From: an uncultured Acidovorax sp.
GTDB taxonomy: Bacteria; Pseudomonadota; Gammaproteobacteria; Burkholderiales; Burkholderiaceae_C
Direction of reading: 5' to 3'
Length of the DNA: 64,000 nucleotides
Assembly (NCBI GenBank): GCA_913774625.1
Contig: CAJYHL010000009.1
Span: forward strand, 1 to 64,000
The number at the start of each line of letters is the position of its first letter. The first letter of the stretch is position 1. Positions 54,806 to 63,305 of this stretch are shown here, in pieces. The notes under the pieces are model-generated. The model was not told where the DNA came from and did no database searches. It was given only the letters and a program-made list of their open reading frames with translations. Both the position numbers and the translations under genes were made by a program.

Positions 54806-55159
54806 TCAGTTGACGCTGTGCTGTGCAGCGGTGCCTGCGGTGTTCACGCTGCCGCCCAGGCGCTGCACTTCGGCCACGTATTCGGGGCCGCTGCGCAGGC
54901 GCTGGTAGGTGGCCAGGCGCTGGGCGTAGATGGGGTCGGTCACGTCGCCGTATTCACCGGAATTCAGCTGGCCCAGGCCGGCGCGGTTCCACAGGTTCAG
55001 GTCGGCCTGCACTTCGGCGCGCGACAGCGGTGCGCCCTGGGCTGCGGGCTGCGCGCCGAACCATTCTTCCTGCGACGTGGTGGCGGCGGAGGCGGAGCCG
55101 GCGAAAGCGGCGGCAGCGACGGCGGCGATGGCGATGAGGTGCTTGGTGTTGCGGTTCAT
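54806..55159 (-). CDS. DUF4148 domain protein, periplasmic (copy 2)
   Basis: A 117-residue exported protein and paralogue of the gene at 54028. Signal peptide about 1-25 (MNRNTKHLIAIAAVAAAAFAGSASA). The core LSRAEVQADLNLWNRAGLG, DPIYAQRLATYQRLRSGPEYVAEVQRLGG matches copy 1 nearly residue for residue. It ends shortly after (NTAGTAAQHSVN), without the C-terminal extension of copy 1. Likely duplicate genes that diverged in their ends, possibly controlled by the neighbouring two-component system. Confidence 0.88.
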   Translation of the reverse strand: MNRNTKHLIAIAAVAAAAFAGSASAATTSQEEWFGAQPAAQGAPLSRAEVQADLNLWNRAGLGQLNSGEYGDVTDPIYAQRLATYQRLRSGPEYVAEVQRLGGSVNTAGTAAQHSVN

Positions 55160-55249
55160 GGCAGTGATTCCTTCCTTCTTGTCTTTTGCTGCAGCGGCGG
55201 GATTGCCGTCTGCATGGGAGGAAGTTTGGGCTTTTGCCGCGTCCGCGTA

Positions 55250-55265
55250 TGTGCGCAAACGCACA
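55250..55265. promoter_or_regulatory. Shared operator candidate, copy 2
   Basis: TGTGCG-caaa-CGCACA, a perfect 6-bp inverted repeat, 91-106 bases upstream of the DUF4148 copy 2 ATG and just beyond the cyclase gene's stop. Confidence 0.5.
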
Positions 55266-55281
55266 GCTTTCGACAAGAAGC

Positions 55282-57006
55282 TCAGCCGGCCGGCGGCCAC
55301 TGCCGTGCCGGGTGCGGCACCTGCAGCACGTCCAGCGGCTGCGAGCGACCGCGCACGGCCGCCGGCACGGACGGGCCCAGCGCATCGGCCACGCCGGCCA
55401 GGCGCGCGGCCTCCAGCGACAGAACCAGGCGGGCGCCGGCCTGCTTGGAATGGTCCTGCAGGCGGCTGGCGGTGTTCACCACCTCGCCCACCGCGCTGAA
55501 CGTGGTGGTATCGCCCCAGCCCACGTGGCCCAGGGCCACGCGGCCCGCATGCAGGCCCATGCCGAAGTCCAGCGCATGGCCGAACTGCGCGGCGAAGCTC
55601 TGCGCGTTCCAGGCGTCCATGCCCTGCTCGATCAGCGCGGCGGCCTGTACCGCCTGCCGGCAGGCGGTGGGCAGGTCGGTGTGCAGGCCGAAGATGGCCA
55701 TCACACTGTCGCCGATGAACTGGTTGGCCAGGCCGCCGCTGGCCTGCACGGCGGCGCCCACGCGGGCGAAGTACTGGTCCAGCACCCAGGCCAGGTCGAA
55801 CGGCCACTGGCGCTCGGCCAGGCCCGACCAGCGGCGCAGGTCCACGAACAGGATGGCCACGGAACGCTCCTCGTAGGCCGCAGGCGCGGGCACTGCGGCG
55901 TCGGTCGCTGCAGCGGCGCCGCCCGCCGCTTCGGCGCGAAAGAGCGGCGTCACGGCCGCATCGCCCTGCGGGCGCAGCTGGCAGGCCAGCCGCACGTCGG
56001 GCGGGGCCTGCACGCGCGCGAGCGTCTGGCGCTCGTCGCGGCCCGGCGGGGGCAGGGCGTCCTGCGCGGCTTGCACGCGCACCCGGCAGGTGGAGCAGCG
56101 CGCCCGCCCACCGCAGCGCGACAGATGGGCGATGCCGTGCAGGCGGCTGGCCTCCAGCACGCTGAAGCCGCGCGGCACCTGGACCGTACGATCCGGGTAG
56201 CGCAGGGTGATGGCGCCGCTGCCGCTGCCGCTGCCGCGCCGCCGCTTCGCGGCGCCCCGGCCCCAGCGCAGCGCCAGCAGCGCGGCCAGGGCCAGCAGCC
56301 AGCCGATGCGCAGGCCCTCGGCCAGCCTGTGCGCCGCGGCGGCGCCGGCCTCGGTGGGCACGGGAGCGGGCGGTAGGGCCCGCCACTGCAGCTCGCGCGC
56401 CATCGCCACCACGCCCAGCGCGGCCAGCACCGGCAGCAGCACGGCGCCGGCCAGCAGCAGCGGCTGCCAGCGCCGCCAGCCGGCCCGGCTGCGCAGCGCC
56501 AGGTGCAGGCCCAGGCAGCCGTGGGCCCAGCTGGCGGCCAGCAGCAGCCATTGCAGGGACAGGCCCTCGGGCGTCCAGATGGCGCGCACGATGCGCGCGT
56601 AGCCCGGCTCCACGCCCAGCCAGTCGTCCGTCCAGCGGGTGCCCACCGCGTGCGCTGCCAGCAGCAGCGGCAGCGCCAGGCCCAGCGCCAGCCGCACGGC
56701 CTCGATGGCGGGCATGCGCAGGCTGCGGCGCTGCCACACGGCGGCGCAGGCCATGGCCAGATGCACGGCGAAGGCGCCGTAGAGCAGCAGCGTGCCGGGC
56801 CAGGTCGCCCAGCCGCCGTGCAGCGTGCGGCGCAGGGCCTCGGCCGCCTCCAGCGACACCAGCCCGGCCGCATGGTTGGCCAGGTGCAGCGCCACGTAGG
56901 CCCACAGCACCAGGCCGCTGGCCCAGCGCAGGTCGCGCGTGGAGGGGCGGGCGGGCCAGGCTGGGTGTCGGCGGGGCTTGGAAGACGGGGCGGGCGGAGC
57001 GGGCAT
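55282..57006 (-). CDS. Membrane class III nucleotidyl cyclase with diheme-like anchor and 2Fe-2S domain
   Basis: A 574-residue three-part protein. Residues about 28-245 form roughly six membrane helices with histidines placed as in succinate-dehydrogenase-type cytochrome b anchors (H41, H45, H82, H119, H162, H168). Residues about 262-348 are a plant/adrenodoxin-type ferredoxin domain with C298-x5-C304-x2-C307 and C342. Residues about 380-540 are a class III cyclase: metal Asp D389 (FVDLRRW) and D433 (FIGDSVMA), transition-state N511 and R515 (VNTASRL). The purine-recognition Lys is replaced by Q429 and the Asp by S504, the latter seen in class IIIb enzymes. CyaC of Sinorhizobium has a quinone-responsive diheme-b anchor on a cyclase; the inserted ferredoxin domain here is extra. 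Likely senses membrane redox state. Divergent from a Crp/Fnr gene. Confidence 0.85.
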   Translation of the reverse strand: MPAPPAPSSKPRRHPAWPARPSTRDLRWASGLVLWAYVALHLANHAAGLVSLEAAEALRRTLHGGWATWPGTLLLYGAFAVHLAMACAAVWQRRSLRMPAIEAVRLALGLALPLLLAAHAVGTRWTDDWLGVEPGYARIVRAIWTPEGLSLQWLLLAASWAHGCLGLHLALRSRAGWRRWQPLLLAGAVLLPVLAALGVVAMARELQWRALPPAPVPTEAGAAAAHRLAEGLRIGWLLALAALLALRWGRGAAKRRRGSGSGSGAITLRYPDRTVQVPRGFSVLEASRLHGIAHLSRCGGRARCSTCRVRVQAAQDALPPPGRDERQTLARVQAPPDVRLACQLRPQGDAAVTPLFRAEAAGGAAAATDAAVPAPAAYEERSVAILFVDLRRWSGLAERQWPFDLAWVLDQYFARVGAAVQASGGLANQFIGDSVMAIFGLHTDLPTACRQAVQAAALIEQGMDAWNAQSFAAQFGHALDFGMGLHAGRVALGHVGWGDTTTFSAVGEVVNTASRLQDHSKQAGARLVLSLEAARLAGVADALGPSVPAAVRGRSQPLDVLQVPHPARQWPPAG

Positions 57007-57111
57007 GCGGTCAGGAGGGCTGTCGGGCCGGGCGTCTGCACGCGCGGCGGGGGCTGAGCATAATCGCCGCCCCCGTCCTCCGTTCGCCCCGCTTCCCGCC
57101 GCTTCTCTTCC
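57007..57111. promoter_or_regulatory. Divergent region cyclase / Crp-like regulator
   Basis: These 105 bp must hold both promoters. A near-palindrome cgggggc ... gcccccg around 57044-57072 surrounds the AT-richer agcataatc. I see no canonical TGTGA-N6-TCACA Crp site. Confidence 0.4.
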
Positions 57112-57831
57112 ATGCACGATGAATCCGCCCCCGCCCGTTCCAGCCTGGCCCTGCGCCGCATCGCGCTTTTCGACGGGCTGGACGGGGTCTGCCTGGACCG
57201 CATCGCCGCCGAATGCGACTGGCGCATGCTGGAGGCGCGCCGCCCCATCTTCACGCGCGGATCGGAAGGCGGCGAGGTGTATTTCCTCGTCTCCGGCCGC
57301 GCCCGCATCACCACCTATTCGGCCAACGGACGCGAGGTCGCGTTCCGGGACTTCGAGGCGGGCGAGCACTTCGGCGACCTGTCGGCGCTGGACGGCCAGC
57401 TGCGCTCGGCCGACGTGGTGACGCTGGAGCCCTCGCTGCTGGCCTGCATGTCGCCGCAGGCCTTCCTGGCGCTGCTCGAGCGCGAGCCCGCACTCGCCAT
57501 GCGCATGATGCGCAACCTGGCGTTGCTGGTGCGGCGGCTGACCGAGCGGGTGATCGACCTCAGCACGCTGGGTGTACAGACGCGGCTGCATGCCGAGCTG
57601 CTGCGCCTGGCGCGCCGCGCCGGCGTGGCGGCCGACCACAGCGCGCTCATCGACCCCCTGCCGGCGCATGCCGAGCTGGCCGGAAAGATCAGCACCAACC
57701 GCGAGCAGGTCACGCGCGAGCTGGGCGCGCTGACGCGGCGCGGCGTGCTCAGGAAGGAAGGCGCGCACGCGGTGCGGATCAACGACGTGCGCGCCCTGGA
57801 GGCCCTGGTCGCCGCCGTGCGCGGCGACTGA
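57112..57831 (+). CDS. Crp/Fnr-family transcriptional regulator
   Basis: A 239-residue regulator. The N-terminal cyclic-nucleotide-binding fold has IALFDGLDGVCLDRIA, FLVSGRARITTYSANGREV and the phosphate-binding cassette FEAGEHFGDLSALDGQLRSADVV. The Arg-Ser pair that binds the cyclic phosphate is present; the usual Glu is Asp (GDL). There is no N-terminal Cys cluster as in Fnr. The C-terminal HTH_Crp is LAGKISTNREQVTRELGALTRRGVL. It is divergent from the membrane cyclase, suggesting that the cyclase makes its ligand. Confidence 0.9.
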   Translation: MHDESAPARSSLALRRIALFDGLDGVCLDRIAAECDWRMLEARRPIFTRGSEGGEVYFLVSGRARITTYSANGREVAFRDFEAGEHFGDLSALDGQLRSADVVTLEPSLLACMSPQAFLALLEREPALAMRMMRNLALLVRRLTERVIDLSTLGVQTRLHAELLRLARRAGVAADHSALIDPLPAHAELAGKISTNREQVTRELGALTRRGVLRKEGAHAVRINDVRALEALVAAVRGD

Positions 57832-57881
57832 CGGACCCAGCGATCTGCCTGCAGTGCTGGCCGGGCCGGGCCGGCCGCAGG

Positions 57882-59201
57882 CTACTTGTCGTGATGCAGA
57901 TAGCTGGCCTGCTTCGGCAGGGTCAGGCTCACCAGGAAGGCGATGGCCAGCATGCCGGTCACATACCAGTAGAAGTACGACTCGTGGCCCAGCGACTTCA
58001 GGCCCAGCGCCACGTATTCGGCGCTGCCGCCGAAGATGGCGTTGCCCACCGCGTACGACAGGCCCACGCCCAGCGCGCGCACTTCGGGCGGGAACATCTC
58101 GGCCTTCACCACGCCGCTGATCGAGGTGTAGAAGCTCACCACCGCCAGCGCCAGCGTGATGAGCACGCCGGCCACCAGTGGGCTGCCCACCTGCTGCAGC
58201 TGGCTCATCACCGGCACCGTCATCAGCGTGCCCAGGGCGCCGAAGAGCAGCATGTTGCTGCGTCGGCCGATGCGGTCGGAGAGCGCGCCGAACAGCGGCT
58301 GCATGCACATGTAGAGGAAGAGGCAGAGGGTCATCACGTTGCTGGCCGTCTTGATCGACATGCCGGCCGAGTTGACCAGGTACTTCTGCATGTAGGTGGT
58401 GAAGGTGTAGAAGACCAGCGAGCCGCCGGCCGTGTAGCCCAGCACCACGAAGAAGGCGCGCTTGTGGTGGGCAAAGAGCTGGCGCAGCGTGCCGGCGCCC
58501 TTGGCGGAGCTGTGCTGCTTGCTGGCTGTTTCGGTCAGCGTGCGGCGCAGTGCCAGGGCGACCACGGCCGCGACCGCGCCCAGCACGAAGGGAATGCGCC
58601 AGCCCCAGCTCTTGAGCTGGGCATCGTCCAGCGCCTGCTGCAGCAGCACCACGACCAGCACGGCCAGCAGCTGGCCGCCGATGAGCGTGACGTACTGGAA
58701 CGACGAGAAGAAGCCGCGCTGGCCGCGCATGGCGACCTCGCTCATGTAGGTGGCGGTGGTGCCGTATTCGCCGCCCACCGACAGGCCCTGCAGCAGGCGC
58801 GCGGCCAGCAGCAGCGCGGGCGCGGCGGCGCCGATCTGCGCATAGGTGGGCAGGCAGGCGATGACCAGCGAGCCCGCGCACATCATGGTGACCGAGACCA
58901 CCATCGAGGTCTTGCGGCCCTTGCGGTCGGCCAGGCGGCCGAACAGCCAGCCACCCACCGGCCGCATCAGGAAGCCGGCCGCGAACACGCCGGCGGTGTT
59001 GAGCAACTGCACCGTGGGGTCGGACTTGGGGAAGAACGCCGGCGCGAAGTAGATCGCGCAGAAGGCGTAGACGTAGAAGTCGAACCACTCCACCAGGTTG
59101 CCGGACGAGGCGGCGAAGATGGCGAAGATGCGCTTCTTCTTTTCCTCGAAGGTGTAGGGCGTGTGGTCGGTCGTATCGGCGGGCGCCGTGGCAGTGCTCA
59201 T
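57882..59201 (-). CDS. MFS dicarboxylate/2-oxoglutarate:H+ symporter, KgtP-like
   Basis: A 439-residue member of the metabolite:H+ symporter branch of the major facilitator superfamily, with 12 helices. The family start [23 protein letters not shown], the loop signature [30 protein letters not shown] and [22 protein letters not shown] match KgtP/ProP relatives; the length is close to E. coli KgtP (432). The substrate is probably 2-oxoglutarate or a C4-dicarboxylate, supported by the DctB-like sensor system upstream. ATG at 59201 gives the standard short N-terminus. Confidence 0.88.
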   Translation of the reverse strand: MSTATAPADTTDHTPYTFEEKKKRIFAIFAASSGNLVEWFDFYVYAFCAIYFAPAFFPKSDPTVQLLNTAGVFAAGFLMRPVGGWLFGRLADRKGRKTSMVVSVTMMCAGSLVIACLPTYAQIGAAAPALLLAARLLQGLSVGGEYGTTATYMSEVAMRGQRGFFSSFQYVTLIGGQLLAVLVVVLLQQALDDAQLKSWGWRIPFVLGAVAAVVALALRRTLTETASKQHSSAKGAGTLRQLFAHHKRAFFVVLGYTAGGSLVFYTFTTYMQKYLVNSAGMSIKTASNVMTLCLFLYMCMQPLFGALSDRIGRRSNMLLFGALGTLMTVPVMSQLQQVGSPLVAGVLITLALAVVSFYTSISGVVKAEMFPPEVRALGVGLSYAVGNAIFGGSAEYVALGLKSLGHESYFYWYVTGMLAIAFLVSLTLPKQASYLHHDK

Positions 59202-59313
59202 GGATGCGGTCCTTGTCTCGGTCTCTCGGGGCCTGGGCCGCGCAGGGGCAGCCCATGCGCCGAGTCTGCGCGGTGCGCCCGCACATGTCGTCCGTAGCCG
59301 CCCGCCGCGCGCC

Positions 59314-59329
59314 TGCGTACCGATACGCA
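59314..59329. promoter_or_regulatory. Palindrome in front of the kgtP-like gene
   Basis: TGCGTA-ccga-TACGCA, perfect 6-bp arms, lies 113-128 bases upstream of the transporter ATG and 28 bases past the regulator's stop. The form suits a dimeric FixJ/NarL-type response regulator such as the one encoded at 59357. Confidence 0.5.
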
Positions 59330-59356
59330 AGGGTTAACACCGAGATGGCGGCGGCC

Positions 59357-59986
59357 CTACAGCCCGTGCTCGCGCAGGAAGCGGTCGAGCTGGTGGCTGT
59401 TGGCCAGGCCCAGCTTGGCGAAGACGTGGGCGCGGTGGGTTTCCACCGTGCGCTGCTCCAGCGGGGCCAGTTCCTGCGCGATCTGCTTGTTGGGCTTGCC
59501 CTCGGCCACCAGGCGGGCGACCTGCATCTCGCGCGGGGTGAGCTTGTCCCACAGCGCCTGCGCGGCGCGCCGGGCCTGCTGGCGCGCGGCGATCTCGCCG
59601 GCCTTCTGCAGCGCGCGGCCGACGGTGGCCAGCAGGCGTTCGTCGTCGCAGGGCTTTTCCAGCCAGTCGAAGGCGCCCTGCTGCACGGCGGCCACGGCCA
59701 TGGGGATGTCGCCGTGGCCGGAGAGGAAGACCACGACCAGCGGGCTGTCCTGCGCGCACAGCGCGTCGAACACCTGCAGCCCGCTCATGCCGCCCAGGCG
59801 CAGATCGAGGACGGCGCAGCCCGGACGCTGCAGGTCGGCGCCCGCGAGGAAGTCCTCGCCCGAGGCGAAGGTCTGCACCGCATGGCCGCGCGAGAGCAGC
59901 AGCAGGCCCAGCGAGCGGCGCACGGCCTCGTCGTCATCGACCACGCAGAGGTTGTTGGCAGGGGGCACGGGAGGTTGGTCGGTCAC
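59357..59986 (-). CDS. FixJ/NarL-type response regulator
   Basis: A 209-residue regulator. Receiver: VVDDDEAVRRSLGLLL, phospho-Asp in AVLDLRLGGMSGLQVF, FLSGHGDIPMAV, and Lys in DWLEKPCDDERLL. The C-terminal LuxR-type HTH is LTPREMQVARLVAEGKPNKQIAQEL and RTVETHRAHVFAKLGLANSHQL. The start is a GTG overlapping the kinase's stop (GTGA, 59983-59986), so it is translationally coupled. It should activate the transporter gene downstream. Confidence 0.93.
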   Translation of the reverse strand: MTDQPPVPPANNLCVVDDDEAVRRSLGLLLLSRGHAVQTFASGEDFLAGADLQRPGCAVLDLRLGGMSGLQVFDALCAQDSPLVVVFLSGHGDIPMAVAAVQQGAFDWLEKPCDDERLLATVGRALQKAGEIAARQQARRAAQALWDKLTPREMQVARLVAEGKPNKQIAQELAPLEQRTVETHRAHVFAKLGLANSHQLDRFLREHGL

Positions 59987-62208
59987 GGCGATGCGGTCTC
60001 CAGGTCGAGGGTGAATACGGTGCCGCCCCCGGGCCGGGCGGCGAAGCCCAGGCGGCCCCGGTGCGCCTCCACGATGGTGCGGCAGATGTTCAGGCCCAGG
60101 CCGAGGCCGCCGGGCTTGGTGGTGAAGAAGGGCTCGAAGACCTGCCCGGCCACGGCGTCGGCGATGCCCGGGCCCCGGTCGGCCACGCGGATGTGCATGC
60201 GCCCGCCGTCCTGCGCCTGGGCGGAGATGTCCACCACGCGCGCCTCGGGCGGGGTGGCCTCCATGGCCTGCAGGCTGTTGGAGACGAGGTTGAGCAGCAC
60301 CTGTTCCAGCAGCACGCGGTCGCCGCGCACCGGCGGCAGGCCGGCCGGCACCTGCACCACGGCGCGCGCCTGCCGCTGGCGCAGGTCGCCCTGCAGCAGC
60401 GCCAGCGCGTTGGCGACCAGGGCGGCGACGGCACAGTCCTCGGTGCCGGGCGTGCGCTGGCGCACGAAGCCGCGGATGCGGCGCACGATCTCGGCGCTGC
60501 GCCGGGCCTGCGCCATGGTCTCGTCCAGGCTGCTGGCCAAGAGCGCCTGGTCGCCCTGCTGCGCGAAGGCCTTGGCGGCGCTGGCGAAGCTGCTGAGCGC
60601 CATCAGCGGCTGGTTGAGCTCGTGCGCCAGGGTGGAAGCCATCTCGCCCAGGCTGGCCAGGCGCTGCGCATGCTGCAGCTGCTCGTCGTTCTGGCGCTGG
60701 CGCTGCTCGGCGCGCTTTTGCTCGGTGATGTCCACCACCGAACTCATCCAACCCGCATGCCTGCCGTCGGCCAGCACCAGCGGCGCCGTGTAGACCATGG
60801 TGATGACCTCGTGCCCGCCGCGGTGCATCAGGCGCGACTCGAAGCCCGAGAGGGCGGGCTCGCCGCGCATCATGGCCTCGTAGCGCTGCCAGTGCTGCGG
60901 CACGTCGTCCGGGTGCCAGTAGGGGTAGGGCGGCAGCCGGCCCAGCAGTTCGTCGGCGCCGTAGCCGGTCATGGCGCAGAAGGCCGGGTTGACGTAGCTG
61001 ATGCGGCCCTCGGCATCGCGCGCCCGCATGCCCACCAGCAGCGAATCCTCCATCGCCTTGCGGAAGGCGTGGGCCTCGTCCAGCGCCTGGGTGCGCTCGC
61101 GCACACGCCGCTCCAGGTCCTGCCGGGCGTCGCGCTGCTCGGCGAAGCGGCGCTCGCGCAGGCGCCAGTAGAGGCCGCCCAGCAGCAGCACGGCGGCCAC
61201 CAGCAGGCCCAGCATCCAGGCGCGTTCGCCGGCCTGGGCGATCTCGGCGTCGCCTGCCGTCACGGTCAGCGTCCAGCCCAGGTCGGGCAGGGGCTCGTCC
61301 ACCGCCAGCAGGCGCAGGGGCTTGCCGGCGACGCGCGTGTGCAGCAGGTAGCCGGGCGGGCCGATGCCGCGCTCGACGCGCCAGGGCAGGGCCGCCAGCT
61401 CGCTGCGCGCGCCGTACTGCTGCTCGCGCCGCATGCGTTCGCGCTCGGCCGCGGGCAGGGCGCGGGTGCTGCGGTAGAGCCAGTCCGGCACCGAGCTGAG
61501 GAACACCACGCCGTTCGCGTCCGAGAGCGCGATGGGCGCGCGAGCGAAGGCCCAGGCCTGCTGCTGCGGCTGCAGGCTGAGCTTGACCGCCACCACGCCC
61601 AGCACGGCGCCGCTGCCCTGGTCGCGCACGGGCGCCGACAGGAACAGGCCGGGCTCGCCCGTGGTCTGGCCCACGCCGTAGAACATGCCGCCCTGGCCCG
61701 CGCGTGCCTCGGTGAAGTAGGGTCGGTTGGCATACGACTCGCCCACGAAGCTCTGCGGCGTGTCCCAGTTGCTGGCGGCCAGCGTCATGCCGTCAGGGGC
61801 GATGAGATAGAGCGCGTCGGACCCGGCCTCGCGGTTGACCTGGGCGATGTAGCGGTTGGCGCGTGCCAGCGTGGCGGCATCGTGCGGGTGGGCCAGCGCG
61901 GCGCGCAGGTCGGGGTGCAGGCCGGCCGTGAAGGGCAGGTAGCGGTATTTGCCGGCCGCGTCGCGCAGCGCCAGCGCATGCACCTCCATGGCGCGGCGCA
62001 GAGTGTCGGCCAGCAGGCGCGCCTCGCGGCGCTCGGCCCACTGCGCGGCCAGGCCGATGGCCAGCAGCGCCAGTGCCAGCACGGCGGCCCAGGCGGCGGC
62101 GCGGCGCGCACCGTGGGCGGCCCCGGCAGGGGCGCCGGGCGGCGGCGCGCGGAATGCGCGAAGGGGCGCCGCGGCGAGGCGGGCCCAGGCGGAGGAAAGC
62201 TGGAACAT
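59983..62208 (-). CDS. DctB-like sensor histidine kinase with PAS domain
   Basis: A 741-residue membrane kinase. Helix 1 about 37-58, a large periplasmic double-CACHE sensor (about 60-310), helix 2 about 322-345, a PAS domain (VGMRARDAEGRISYVNPAFCAMTGYGADELLG), then the catalytic core: HAQRLASLGEMASTLAHELNQPLMAL (phospho-His), LLNLVSNSLQAMEA, DRGPGIADAVAGQVFEPFFTTK and GLGLGLNICRTIVEAH. The sensor contains WDTPQSFVGESYANRPYF and GEPGLFLSAPV, close to the ligand loop of DctB, which binds C4-dicarboxylates. It probably reports dicarboxylates or 2-oxoglutarate. Confidence 0.92.
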   Translation of the reverse strand: MFQLSSAWARLAAAPLRAFRAPPPGAPAGAAHGARRAAAWAAVLALALLAIGLAAQWAERREARLLADTLRRAMEVHALALRDAAGKYRYLPFTAGLHPDLRAALAHPHDAATLARANRYIAQVNREAGSDALYLIAPDGMTLAASNWDTPQSFVGESYANRPYFTEARAGQGGMFYGVGQTTGEPGLFLSAPVRDQGSGAVLGVVAVKLSLQPQQQAWAFARAPIALSDANGVVFLSSVPDWLYRSTRALPAAERERMRREQQYGARSELAALPWRVERGIGPPGYLLHTRVAGKPLRLLAVDEPLPDLGWTLTVTAGDAEIAQAGERAWMLGLLVAAVLLLGGLYWRLRERRFAEQRDARQDLERRVRERTQALDEAHAFRKAMEDSLLVGMRARDAEGRISYVNPAFCAMTGYGADELLGRLPPYPYWHPDDVPQHWQRYEAMMRGEPALSGFESRLMHRGGHEVITMVYTAPLVLADGRHAGWMSSVVDITEQKRAEQRQRQNDEQLQHAQRLASLGEMASTLAHELNQPLMALSSFASAAKAFAQQGDQALLASSLDETMAQARRSAEIVRRIRGFVRQRTPGTEDCAVAALVANALALLQGDLRQRQARAVVQVPAGLPPVRGDRVLLEQVLLNLVSNSLQAMEATPPEARVVDISAQAQDGGRMHIRVADRGPGIADAVAGQVFEPFFTTKPGGLGLGLNICRTIVEAHRGRLGFAARPGGGTVFTLDLETASP

Positions 62209-62313
62209 GTCCCAGGGATGTTAGGGCACCACAGGGCGTCGCCCATCCCGGCATGTCCATTGCTTGGTGCCGTGCATCCTGTCCAGAACCCTTTTCCACG
62301 GAAGCGCTTTCCC

Positions 62314-63279
62314 ATGCAACGTCGCCGTCTTCTCGCCGCCCTGGCCGCCACCTCCGCCCTGCCCGCCCTGTCGTTCGCGCAGGAGGGCAAGCCGCTGCGC
62401 ATCGTCGTGCCCTTTCCGCCGGGCGGCGCAACCGACATCGCCGGCCGCTCGCTGCAGGAGCCGCTGCAGCGCCTGCTGGGCCAGCCGGTGGTCATCGACA
62501 ACCGGGCCGGGGCGGGCGGCTCCATCGGCATGGCCGAAGTGGCCCGTGCGCCGGGCGACGGCCTGACCTTCGGCGTGGCGACGCTGTCCACGCACGGCGT
62601 GAATCCGGCCGTCTATGCCCGGCTGCCCTACGACCCGGTCAAGGACTTCGCGGGCGTGACCGAGATCGTCAAGGCGCCCGGCGTCATCGTGGTCAATCCG
62701 CAGATGCTGCCGGTGAAGGACTTCGCCGAACTGGTGAAGTACCTCAAGGCCCATCCCGGCCAGGTGTCCTACGCCACGCCGGGCAACGGCACCATCGGCC
62801 ACATGTGGGGCGAGCTCTTCAAGAGCAGCACCGGCACCAGCATGGTCCACATTCCGTACCGCGGCGCGGGCCCTGCCATCAACGACGTGCTGGCCGGCCA
62901 GGTGCCGGTGTATTTCGACCAGGTGGCCTCGTCGCTGCCCTACGTGAAGGCCGGCAAGCTCCGGGCCCTGGCGGTGTCGTGGCCAGAGCGGCTGGACGTG
63001 CTGCCCGAGGTGCCCACCTATGCCGAGCTGGGCTATCCGCAGGCCAACGAGCCTTCGTGGTTCGGCCTGGTGGCGCCGGCCGCCACGCCCGCCGCCCAGG
63101 TGCTGCGCGTGCAGCAGGCGGTGGCTGCAGCCCTGAAGGAGCCGGCCGTGCGCGACCGGCTGGCCGGCCAGGGTCTCTACCCCTCGGGCACCACGCCGGC
63201 GCAGTTCTCCCTGCAGATCGTGCGGGAGATCGAGAAGATGAAAAAGGTGGCGGCGTATGCCAAGATCAAGCTCGAATGA
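62314..63279 (+). CDS. Bug/TctC-family tripartite transporter receptor
   Basis: A 321-residue periplasmic carboxylate-binding protein. Signal peptide about 1-22 (RRRLLAALAATSALPALSFA). Family segments: KPLRIVVPFPPGGATDIAGR, VVIDNRAGAGGSIGMAEVARAPGDG, LPYDPVKDFAGVTEIV, HIPYRGAGPAINDVLAGQV, and VPTYAELGYPQANEPSWFGLVAPA. No permease genes are adjacent. The next gene, 26 bases downstream, is an N-formylglutamate amidohydrolase on the same strand, suggesting an operon for a formylated or amino-dicarboxylate compound. Confidence 0.93.
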   Translation: MQRRRLLAALAATSALPALSFAQEGKPLRIVVPFPPGGATDIAGRSLQEPLQRLLGQPVVIDNRAGAGGSIGMAEVARAPGDGLTFGVATLSTHGVNPAVYARLPYDPVKDFAGVTEIVKAPGVIVVNPQMLPVKDFAELVKYLKAHPGQVSYATPGNGTIGHMWGELFKSSTGTSMVHIPYRGAGPAINDVLAGQVPVYFDQVASSLPYVKAGKLRALAVSWPERLDVLPEVPTYAELGYPQANEPSWFGLVAPAATPAAQVLRVQQAVAAALKEPAVRDRLAGQGLYPSGTTPAQFSLQIVREIEKMKKVAAYAKIKLE

Positions 63280-63305
63280 ATGACAACCGACGGAGCGACG
63301 TGCCC

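Noticed and set aside
55700-55730. Cyclase considered inactive because the purine Lys is missing
   Set aside because: Both metal Asp residues and the transition-state Asn and Arg are intact; substitution alone does not show loss of activity.
57007-59340. Upstream extension of the cyclase frame through the Crp and transporter genes
   Set aside because: The added residues match no family and overlap two clear genes in other frames; the cyclase family begins at 57006.
60061-62313. N-terminal extension of the second Bug receptor
   Set aside because: It would be antisense to the DctB-like kinase; the receptor has its own signal peptide starting at 62314.
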